Part shown: positions 23,468 to 29,725 of the stretch, in pieces
How positions within the stretch are numbered: the first letter of the stretch is position 1
How the letters are laid out: each line of letters opens with the position of its first letter
Assembly: GCA_902780385.1 (NCBI GenBank)
Contig: CACZFF010000030.1
Coordinates: 1-33,292 of the forward strand
Length of the DNA stretch: 33,292 nucleotides
Direction of reading: 5' to 3'
Origin: an uncultured Lachnospiraceae bacterium
GTDB taxonomy: Bacteria > Bacillota > Clostridia > Lachnospirales > Lachnospiraceae
Notes under the pieces: generated by a model
Seen by the model: the letters and a program-made list of their open reading frames with translations, nothing else
Database searches by the model: none
What the model was told of the DNA's origin: nothing
Program-made: the position numbers and the translations under genes

Positions 23468-24613
23468 TCAGACAATACCGAACACTGCCATGAACACGCC
23501 GGCGACGACCGCAGTACCGATAACGCCTGCGACGTTCGGACCCATTGCATGCATGAGCAGGAAGTTTGAAGGATCATATTCCGCACCGACCTTCTGCGAG
23601 ACACGTGCCGCCATGGGAACGGCGGAGACGCCTGCGGAGCCGATCAGCGGATTGACCTTTCCGCCGGTGATGATGCACATCAGTTTGCCGAACAGGCAGC
23701 CTGCAGCAGTACCGAAGGAGAATGCGATCAGACCGAGCGCGACGATCTTGAGTGTTGCGGCATTCAGGAAAGCCTCAGCGCTGGTGGTTGCACCGACGGA
23801 AGTACCCAGCAGGATAACAACGATATACATCAGAGCGTTGGAAGCTGTCTCAGTCAGCTGACGGACAACACCGCACTCACGGAAGAGGTTGCCCAGCATC
23901 AGCATACCGATCAGGGGAGCTGTGGTGGGAAGGATCATACAGACGACGACTGTAACAACGATCGGGAAAAGGATCCTCTCGAGCTTGGAAACAGGACGAA
24001 GCTGTGACATTCTGATCTTGCGCTCTTTTTCCGTGGTCAGCGCGCGCATGATGGGCGGCTGAATGATCGGAACCAGAGACATGTAGGAATAAGCTGCAAC
24101 GGCGATGGGTCCAAGGAGCTCTGTCTGTCCCAGCTTGGAGCAGAGGAAGATGGAGGTCGGGCCGTCAGCGCCGCCGATGATGGAGATGGCGGCAGCGGCT
24201 TTGCCGTTGAAACCAAGTGCGATCGCGCCGAAGTAAGCACTGAAAATACCGAACTGAGCGGCAGCGCCCAGAAGGAAACTCATAGGGTTCGCGATCAGGG
24301 GACCGAAGTCCGTCATCGCGCCGACGCCCATGAAGATCAGGGACGGCAGGATCGCCCACTCATCGAGAGTGAAGAAATAGTAGAGAAGTCCGCCCGGGGA
24401 ACCGTTGGCCGGCTTCGCCATGATATCGGGATAGATATTGACGAGCAGCATACCGAACGCGATCGGAACGAGCAGAAGGGGCTCAAATCCCTTCGCGATT
24501 GCAAGATAAAGGAATACAAACGCGATGAGGATCATCAGGTAGTTGCCCCATGTCAGATTAAGAAACGCTGTCTGCTGTAAAAGATTGCTCAGCGTATTTG
24601 TAATATATGTCAT
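23468..24613 (-). CDS. oadB: Na+-pumping decarboxylase beta subunit
   Basis: OadB/MmdB/GcdB-type integral membrane subunit that decarboxylates carboxybiotin and exports Na+. The 381-aa protein is almost entirely hydrophobic, with about 9-11 segments. It contains [12 protein letters not shown], in which D150 corresponds to the essential Na+-site aspartate of the family, [13 protein letters not shown], and the late [15 protein letters not shown] segment. Length is normal. AGGAGG lies 8 nt before the ATG. It sits between the biotin carrier and the 5S-type subunit, so it is the energy-coupling core of the complex. Confidence 0.95.
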   Translation of the reverse strand: MTYITNTLSNLLQQTAFLNLTWGNYLMILIAFVFLYLAIAKGFEPLLLVPIAFGMLLVNIYPDIMAKPANGSPGGLLYYFFTLDEWAILPSLIFMGVGAMTDFGPLIANPMSFLLGAAAQFGIFSAYFGAIALGFNGKAAAAISIIGGADGPTSIFLCSKLGQTELLGPIAVAAYSYMSLVPIIQPPIMRALTTEKERKIRMSQLRPVSKLERILFPIVVTVVVCMILPTTAPLIGMLMLGNLFRECGVVRQLTETASNALMYIVVILLGTSVGATTSAEAFLNAATLKIVALGLIAFSFGTAAGCLFGKLMCIITGGKVNPLIGSAGVSAVPMAARVSQKVGAEYDPSNFLLMHAMGPNVAGVIGTAVVAGVFMAVFGIV

Positions 24614-24711
24614 ATATAGGCCTCCTGGTGATAAAACCGGATACTACCGGGGTCACGGAATGCTCTGTGCGTATTTGAGAGAAAATACCTCACAAAACGT
24701 GTTCCCGTTCT

Positions 24712-25095
24712 TTAGTCTACGGTCGCCAGAAGAGAACCTGCCTCGACAGCATCGCCGACTGCGCAGTCGATGGACGCGATCGTGCCGTCCACGGGAGAAA
24801 CCATGGGGATCTCCATCTTCATAGCTTCAAGGATGATAACGGTATCGCCTTTCTTGACAGCCTGGCCGGTCTTGACTTCGATCTTGAAGACCTTGCCTGC
24901 TGCGCCTGCTTCGATCTTGTTGGCGCCTGCGCCCGCGGAAGCTGCCTTGGGAGCGGGAGCTGCGGGCATGGGAGCGGTCTGAGCGGGAGCCTTGGGCATT
25001 GCGGGCATAGCTGCTGCGGGAGCTGCGCCGCCGGCGGTCTCCTCGACGGTTACTTCATATGCAACTCCATTCACGGTAATGGTATAGCTCTTCAT
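24712..25095 (-). CDS. Biotin carboxyl carrier protein of the decarboxylase
   Basis: This 127-aa carrier has an N-terminal strand segment (about 1-22), a flexible Ala/Pro/Met linker (about 23-58) and a C-terminal biotinyl domain (about 60-127). The biotinylation motif is EAMKMEIP with K93. It matches the 1.3S subunit of transcarboxylase and MmdC/GcdC in layout. It carries CO2 between the carboxyltransferases and OadB. AGGAGG precedes the ATG. The Ala/Pro linker is typical and would allow the domain to swing between several active sites. Confidence 0.95.
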   Translation of the reverse strand: MKSYTITVNGVAYEVTVEETAGGAAPAAAMPAMPKAPAQTAPMPAAPAPKAASAGAGANKIEAGAAGKVFKIEVKTGQAVKKGDTVIILEAMKMEIPMVSPVDGTIASIDCAVGDAVEAGSLLATVD

Positions 25096-25194
25096 TATGT
25101 ACCTCCTGTGTGTACGAATAAAAGAAGTATGATCTCAAAACAGTTCATAAATCACGGATACAGGATCCGTATCATTTATTTACTTTTTTCTTTT

Positions 25195-25280
25195 CTTCCG
25201 ATCCTGCGGAATTATTTCTTCAAATCCTTCGGAATTATTTTCTCCTTCGGAATTATTTTCTTCCGATCCTGCGGATCTTG
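25195..25280. repeat. Tandem repeat spanning the oadG stop codon
   Basis: Units starting at 25195, 25218, 25242 and 25260 share CTTC(C)...CGGAATTATTT. The last one encodes the RKIRRIGRK end of OadG and its TAA. Three further copies lie immediately after the stop codon, so a cassette containing the end of the gene has been copied outward. Confidence 0.7.
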
Positions 25281-26062
25281 CGGACTACGAAGTCGCCGGG
25301 CGCCGCAGCGGGTTCAGCCTGCTCGCGATAAGCGGAAACGGCTGCTGCAATGACTGCGATCAGAGCGCCGTCATCTTCCTGAGGTGCCAGAGATCCCTGT
25401 TTAACTGCAGGTACTGCATCAACAAAGGAATCAGAATTCTTTTTGGCTTCTTCGTCCTTCTTCCTGGCATCTTCAATTCTCTTCTTCTCAAGAGAGGTGA
25501 AGATACGGCCGAAAGCTGCAATGATCAGGCTCAGGAGGATCAGAACAAAGAAGGTTGTTCCCATACCCAGGAGGGTATTCAGTCCAGCCTGCTGCATCAG
25601 CTCCTTGAAGGAATAATTGACATTAGCAACAATACCGGCATAATCCTCAAGGGACTTGACATAGGTCACGACGAAATCGGCGGATTTCTGATCACCGGCG
25701 ACTTCTACAGTGACGATGTAATTGCCCTCGTCATCAATTGTGATGGATTTGTCCGTAAAGCAGTCTGCGGAACCGTTTCCGTCGGCATCAGTTGTAAAAT
25801 CAATATTGCCGATTTCTTTCTTTGCGGACTCCCAGCTCTGAATTCCGGAATAAACCGTTGCGTAATCTTTATAGTCTTCTGCCGAGCCGTTAGTGACGAC
25901 CTGGTCCATCTGCTGGGCGGTCATCTCTGTATTGCTGTAGAGAAGACTCTGCGTTTCCTGCGGAATCTCCTGTACTTCGTCATTCTGCGCGCTGCTTCCG
26001 CATGCAGTCAGGAAGACGAAACAGGTCAAAACCGCGAGAAAACCGATCAGTTTTTTTCTCAT
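25253..26062 (-). CDS. oadG: OadG-family gamma subunit with lipoprotein N-terminus
   Basis: This 269-aa protein joins a lipoprotein signal (FVFLTAC, lipid-modifiable C21) and an extracytoplasmic domain of about 130 residues to one transmembrane segment (about 163-187). A charged cytoplasmic part follows, ending in VRKIRRIGRK. The TM-plus-charged part fits the gamma subunit that assembles Na+-pumping decarboxylases, and the operon position supports this. Classical gamma subunits are about 80-120 aa, with almost nothing outside the membrane, so the added domain is notable. GAGGA precedes the ATG. The function of the outer domain is unknown. Confidence 0.8.
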   Translation of the reverse strand: MRKKLIGFLAVLTCFVFLTACGSSAQNDEVQEIPQETQSLLYSNTEMTAQQMDQVVTNGSAEDYKDYATVYSGIQSWESAKKEIGNIDFTTDADGNGSADCFTDKSITIDDEGNYIVTVEVAGDQKSADFVVTYVKSLEDYAGIVANVNYSFKELMQQAGLNTLLGMGTTFFVLILLSLIIAAFGRIFTSLEKKRIEDARKKDEEAKKNSDSFVDAVPAVKQGSLAPQEDDGALIAVIAAAVSAYREQAEPAAAPGDFVVRKIRRIGRK

Positions 26063-26164
26063 TTTTTGTCCTCATTCAGAAATCAAATCAGTTCGAACAT
26101 CGGTCAGGGGACCGGTGGACGAAAAACAGTGCTGTTCTTTCAGGTCATCTGAACAATTTCCAGA

Positions 26165-27583
26165 TCAGATGGATGCGTGCTTCCTGGAAGGAAGAGCCTC
26201 ACGTTTGGAATAAAGCACTTCGACCGCGCCGATGAGGTACTTGCGGATCTGAGAAGGCTCAACGATCTGGTCTACATAGCCGTGTGCCGCAGCAGCATCG
26301 ATGCTGTTCTGCAGTGCGTCATAAGCCTTTGCAACCTCAGCGACCTCTTCTGCAGAACCATCGCAGAGTACAGATGCCGCGAATTTTCCTTCGAGGATGC
26401 CGACGGATGCGTCTGTGTACGCAAAGGTCAGATCTGCCCCGAGCGCCTTGCTGTTCATGACACAGTAAGCGCTGCCTGCAGCACGGTTTGTGATGACGTT
26501 GATCTTCGGAACAGTTGCGCCTGCAAATGCTGCCGCAAGACCGGCTGCAGCCGCTGCAACTGTATTTTCCTCAGCCTCTGTAGCCGCGAAGCCGGCTGCA
26601 TTGGTAAGAGTGATCACAGGAATCTCGAAAGCGTCGCAGAAACGGACCAGTGCGGAAGCCTTGGCGCAGCCCGCTGTTGTGAGGGCGCTGCCGAAATCCT
26701 CTGCCTTCTTGCCTGTCTCGTCGAAGGAAGCGCTGCGGTTTGCAATGATACCGACTGTTGTTCCGCCGATGCGGGCGATGCCGGTGACCATCTCTTTCGC
26801 GAAATCCTTCTTGGTCTCGAAGAACTGACCGCCGTCGGTGATCTCAAAGAGAGCCGCGCGGGGATCTTCGACAAATGCTGCTGCGGAAGGGCAGTCGCGG
26901 TTCAGATCATCCGCGCAGTCCTGTGCAGCATCATCTTCGTTGTTGGAAGGGAGCATGCTGACCAGATCTCTGACCTGTGCGATGATCTCCTCTTCGCTTC
27001 CCACGAAATCAACATCGCCTGCAGCTGCCTTCTTGGATGCAGCAGCGGTGTTGTTCTTGTCCTCGCGGTTGCCAGCCAGGGCATTGGGGGAATTGACGAA
27101 AAGCTTGGCGTCCTTTTCCATAAAAGTAAAATCCGTCATGGCAGGGAACAGGGCGAGACCGCCGCCGCAGTTGCCGAAGACAACTGAGATCTGGGGAATA
27201 ACGCCGGAAGCCTTAGCCTGCTGCGCATAAATCGCACCGAATGCCTCGAGAGCGTCCATACCTTCCTGCAGACGCAGGCCGGCAGAATCGATCAGGCCAA
27301 CGACGGGGGCGCCGGTACGCATCGCAAGACGATACAGTCCGACAATCTTTTTTGCATGCATTTCACCGATGCTGCCGCCGAGAATGTCCGCGTTCTGACC
27401 GTAGACATAGACGAGCCTTCCGTCGATCAAACCATAACCGGTAATCACGCCATCAGAAGCCTCCCCGGCAGGTGCAGTGTTAAAATCTGTAGCTCTGGCC
27501 TTTACCATTGCACCGATCTCAACAAAGCTGTTTGCGTCGAGCAGAGATAGGATCCGCTGTCTCGCTTTTGAAGTACTGCTCAT
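26165..27583 (-). CDS. 12S/MmdA-like biotin-dependent carboxyltransferase, divergent
   Basis: This 472-aa protein has the two-crotonase-fold layout of acyl-CoA carboxyltransferases such as MmdA, PccB and the 12S subunit of transcarboxylase. Matching landmarks are DGVITGYGLIDGR, GGSIGEMHAKKI, the N-half QEGMDALEAFG and ASGVIPQIS, and the C-half VPKINVITNRAAGSAYCVMNSK, which ends LPSRKHASI. It departs from the family: GNCGGGL replaces GPCAGGA, GLRLQEG replaces GARIQEG, the N-terminal 30-40 residues are missing, and an Ala-rich stretch replaces the usual G-x-x-x-H...SGVA region. The acyl-CoA substrate is therefore uncertain. TGGAGG marks the ATG at 27583. It is the first gene of the decarboxylase operon. 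Confidence 0.85.
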   Translation of the reverse strand: MSSTSKARQRILSLLDANSFVEIGAMVKARATDFNTAPAGEASDGVITGYGLIDGRLVYVYGQNADILGGSIGEMHAKKIVGLYRLAMRTGAPVVGLIDSAGLRLQEGMDALEAFGAIYAQQAKASGVIPQISVVFGNCGGGLALFPAMTDFTFMEKDAKLFVNSPNALAGNREDKNNTAAASKKAAAGDVDFVGSEEEIIAQVRDLVSMLPSNNEDDAAQDCADDLNRDCPSAAAFVEDPRAALFEITDGGQFFETKKDFAKEMVTGIARIGGTTVGIIANRSASFDETGKKAEDFGSALTTAGCAKASALVRFCDAFEIPVITLTNAAGFAATEAEENTVAAAAAGLAAAFAGATVPKINVITNRAAGSAYCVMNSKALGADLTFAYTDASVGILEGKFAASVLCDGSAEEVAEVAKAYDALQNSIDAAAAHGYVDQIVEPSQIRKYLIGAVEVLYSKREALPSRKHASI

Positions 27584-27643
27584 GTTTTGGACCTCCAAAT
27601 CATTAATAAATTATTAAAATGCACTTTTTCACATGCAGTTATC

Positions 27644-27672
27644 AGTATACCACAGTCGGGCAAAAACAAAAA
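27644..27672 (-). promoter_or_regulatory. Possible extended -10 promoter of the decarboxylase operon
   Basis: On the minus strand TGGTATACT supplies an extended -10 (TATACT at 27649-27644). The -35 at 17-nt spacing (TTTTTG) is poor. The ATG of the first gene is about 60 nt downstream. Confidence 0.4.
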
Positions 27673-27842
27673 CAGTCAATATGATAAAAATATTAGCATA
27701 ATAATGATTTGTTTGTATATATTTTGCACGCAAACTATGTGTGTGTCGACACGTTCTTCAATTCAACAGGTTGATCAGAGAGAAATTTTCATAAGGTATT
27801 GATTGATTTACAGTCAACTTTACCATATATACAACTGTTTTA

Positions 27843-27884
27843 TCTATAAAATAACTTTATTACTCTATAAAATAACTTTATTAC
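27843..27884. repeat. Perfect 21-bp tandem duplication
   Basis: The unit tctataaaataactttattac occurs twice without a mismatch at 27843-27863 and 27864-27884. It lies in the AT-rich spacer between scpB and the decarboxylase operon. Confidence 0.85.
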
Positions 27885-27921
27885 ATTAACATTTGCACGT
27901 CATATAAAAACACATAAAAAT

Positions 27922-27949
27922 GCAGAGACAGGTATCATCCCGCCTCTGC
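27922..27949 (-). terminator. Weak terminator-like hairpin after scpB
   Basis: GCAGAG and CTCTGC pair across a 16-nt loop. On the minus strand the stem is followed by ATTTTTATGTGTTTTT. The T-tract is good but the stem is short, and it lies more than 300 nt after the scpB stop codon. Confidence 0.4.
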
Positions 27950-28140
27950 CCCAGGATCATTTTGTCATTTTTACCCTTGTCAGTATATTTTCGTCATTTT
28001 TCACAAACCGTTTTCACTAACTGGATTTTTAAAAAACAAATGTAAAAAAGAAAAAAATATCTCAACATAAAGAAATGAACCTCAACCCCTATGCGGTGCA
28101 ACAGCCCCTATGGATGCGGTACCCTGCTGCTTCGCTTTAT

Positions 28141-28252
28141 AGATCAATATATAAAGAAACAGGTCAATCTATAAAGAAACAGGTCAATATAAAGTAACAG
28201 GTTAATATAAAGAAACAGGTTAATATAAAGAAACAGGTCAATCTGAAGAAAC
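28141..28252. repeat. 18-20-bp direct-repeat array after scpB
   Basis: Six head-to-tail units start at 28141, 28161, 28181, 28199, 28217 and 28235, with the consensus aggt(c/t)aatataaagaaac. The first two are 20 bp and the rest 18 bp. The array ends 24 nt from the scpB stop codon. Confidence 0.85.
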
Positions 28253-28276
28253 AATTCAATAAAGATCAAAAAAGGA

Positions 28277-29071
28277 TTAAATATCCAGTTTGGACGATAC
28301 TTCCTCTTCCGCTTCTTCACGGAATGCTTCCATATGAGATGTATCAGGCTCGGGAAGTTCCTCCACAGAACGGATCCCGAAAGAACGCAGGAACTGCTGA
28401 GTCGTTCCGAACAGAAGCGGCCTTCCCGGCACCTCTTTCCTACCTACCTCCTCGACGAGGTCAAAGGAAATCAGACGGTTGATTGCAAAGTCGCTGTTGA
28501 CTCCGCGGATATTCTCCACTTCCATTCTGGTCACCGGCTGTCGGAAAGCGATTATGGACAGGGTCTCCAAAAGTGTGGGCGTGAGCTTGGGCTTTTTAGG
28601 CTCTGCAGCGATCCTGATCAGATACTCGTACAGCTCCGGCTTGGTGGACAGCTGCACAGATTCCTCGTACCAGTTCAGAGAGACGCCGCTGCTCTCGCTC
28701 CTGTACCTGTCTGCCAGCACATCAGCCATCTCCAGGGCCTTGGACTTGGGCACGCACAGGGCCTGCGCGATCGACTCGATCGGCACAGCCTCTCCCATGG
28801 CGAAAAGGATGGATTCCATGGCCGCGATCAGCGTGTCGTCGGAAACCGAAGAAACTGTTTCCTCAGCAGCAGGCGGAGTTTCAGCAGCTCCCTCAGCAAG
28901 TGCCTCGGTACTATCCGCTGTAACAGCCTCGGAACTATCCTCCGGAAGTTCAACGGAAAGCTCCGGAACTACAAAGGAGTTCTCTTCAAAAGACCCATTG
29001 TTGGATTCATCATTAGAACTATCTTTAGATCCATTATTCATTTGCTGAAGTCTGATCTGAACATCTCCCAC
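28277..29071 (-). CDS. scpB: Segregation and condensation protein B with acidic N-terminal tail
   Basis: ScpB is the winged-helix subunit of the SMC-ScpAB condensin used in chromosome segregation. The 264-aa protein has the conserved core at about 81-245: AMESILFAMGEAVPIESIA, the second-half LLETLSIIAFRQPVTRMEVENIRGV, then GRKEVPGRPLLFGTTQQFLRSFG. Residues 1-80 form an acidic Ser/Glu/Ala tail that is not usual for ScpB (commonly about 180-200 aa in total). Translation probably begins at a GTG at 29071 with GGAGG 9 nt upstream; the ATG ten codons later has no RBS. The gene is not next to scpA, its usual partner, but follows rpsU and its terminator. Confidence 0.92.
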   Translation of the reverse strand: MGDVQIRLQQMNNGSKDSSNDESNNGSFEENSFVVPELSVELPEDSSEAVTADSTEALAEGAAETPPAAEETVSSVSDDTLIAAMESILFAMGEAVPIESIAQALCVPKSKALEMADVLADRYRSESSGVSLNWYEESVQLSTKPELYEYLIRIAAEPKKPKLTPTLLETLSIIAFRQPVTRMEVENIRGVNSDFAINRLISFDLVEEVGRKEVPGRPLLFGTTQQFLRSFGIRSVEELPEPDTSHMEAFREEAEEEVSSKLDI

Positions 29072-29118
29072 AGGCAGGTCCTCCGCTTTATGGATGTTTT
29101 ATGGCTTTATCGAAAGAA

Positions 29119-29143
29119 GAACCCCGGCTCAGAGCCGGGGTTC
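29119..29143 (-). terminator. Rho-independent terminator of rpsU
   Basis: GAACCCCGGCTC (29119-29130) is the exact reverse complement of 29132-29143, giving a GC-rich stem with a tight loop. On the minus strand TTCTTTC follows. It lies about 95 nt after the rpsU stop codon and shortly before scpB. Confidence 0.85.
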
Positions 29144-29237
29144 CTGCATTTACACATTTCTTATGACAGCCAGGTAAATCCAGTTCCAGACTGTCTGCTG
29201 CTCATAAGCCTGCGCAGCATAAATCTAACCAAAAGGA

Positions 29238-29414
29238 TTAGTTGTATTTGCGCTTTCTGGCAGCTTCGGACTTTTTCTTACGCTTTACGCTGGGCTTCTC
29301 GTAATGCTCTCTCTTACGAATTTCCTGCTGGATGCCAGCCTTAGCACAGCTTCTCTTGAAGCGGCGCAGTGCGCTGTCCAATGTCTCATTCTCTTTGACA
29401 ATTACGCTTGACAT
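29238..29414 (-). CDS. rpsU: 30S ribosomal protein S21
   Basis: This 58-aa protein begins [20 protein letters not shown] and continues [20 protein letters not shown] to a lysine/arginine-rich C-terminus ([15 protein letters not shown]). That is the full length and composition of bacterial S21, which binds the 30S subunit near the 3' end of 16S rRNA. GGGAGGG lies about 8 nt upstream of the ATG. It has its own near-consensus promoter and terminator, so it appears to be monocistronic. It is short enough to be missed by simple ORF scans. Confidence 0.97.
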   Translation of the reverse strand: MSSVIVKENETLDSALRRFKRSCAKAGIQQEIRKREHYEKPSVKRKKKSEAARKRKYN

Positions 29415-29550
29415 ATTCTCTACCCTCCCTTCAGTCCCCTCAGTTCGACACCGAATGTCCAGACTGAACAGGTTATTTATTCATATTTTAGAAGCAGAGG
29501 ATTGTTGTTTTCCCGAATATTTTTTATCCCCTGCAAAAACATGCATTACA

Positions 29551-29578
29551 ATTATAGCACAGAAATCTTTTGAGTCAA
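29551..29578 (-). promoter_or_regulatory. Strong sigma-A promoter of rpsU
   Basis: On the minus strand TTGACT (29578-29573) is separated by 16 nt from a perfect TATAAT (29556-29551). The -10 is preceded by TGC, giving an extended -10. It directs transcription into rpsU. Confidence 0.8.
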
Positions 29579-29611
29579 CACTTTATTTGATGAATGATCC
29601 CAAAATGAGTC

Positions 29612-29687
29612 AATGAGTCACGAGGGACGGTTCTGAAAAACTCATTGTGTGCAATGAGTTTTTCAGAACCGTCCCCTTCGACTCATT
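29612..29687. repeat. GGGACGGTTC palindromic element, GAGTCA subtype
   Basis: Arms of 36 nt (29612-29647 and 29652-29687) pair with about three mismatches near the outer end, around a 4-nt loop. The outer flanks are AATGAGTC/GACTCATT and the core is GGGACGGTTCTGAAAAACTC. No T-tract follows on the minus strand, so this is a dispersed palindrome and not a classical terminator, although it lies directly after alaS. Confidence 0.85.
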
Positions 29688-29725
29688 ACTTTCTCCTGTG
29701 CTCGGATTTTATTATGAAATAGATA

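Larger units (their letters stand above)
27584..28276. other. 693-bp AT-rich intergenic region upstream of the decarboxylase operon
   Basis: It contains a possible operon promoter (27644-27672), a 21-bp tandem duplication (27843-27884), a weak terminator-like hairpin (27922-27949) and an 18-20-bp repeat array (28141-28252) next to scpB. A direct CCCCTATG repeat occurs near 28087 and 28106. I find no gene or known riboswitch. Confidence 0.6.
29415..29725. other. 311-bp intergenic region between alaS and rpsU
   Basis: It holds the rpsU leader of about 130 nt, the rpsU promoter (29551-29578) and a GGGACGGTTC palindromic element (29612-29687) just after the alaS stop codon. Nothing else is apparent. 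Confidence 0.7.

Noticed and set aside
27922-28252. CRISPR-like array in the scpB spacer
   Set aside because: The 18-20-bp units are head-to-tail with no unique spacers, and no cas genes are present.
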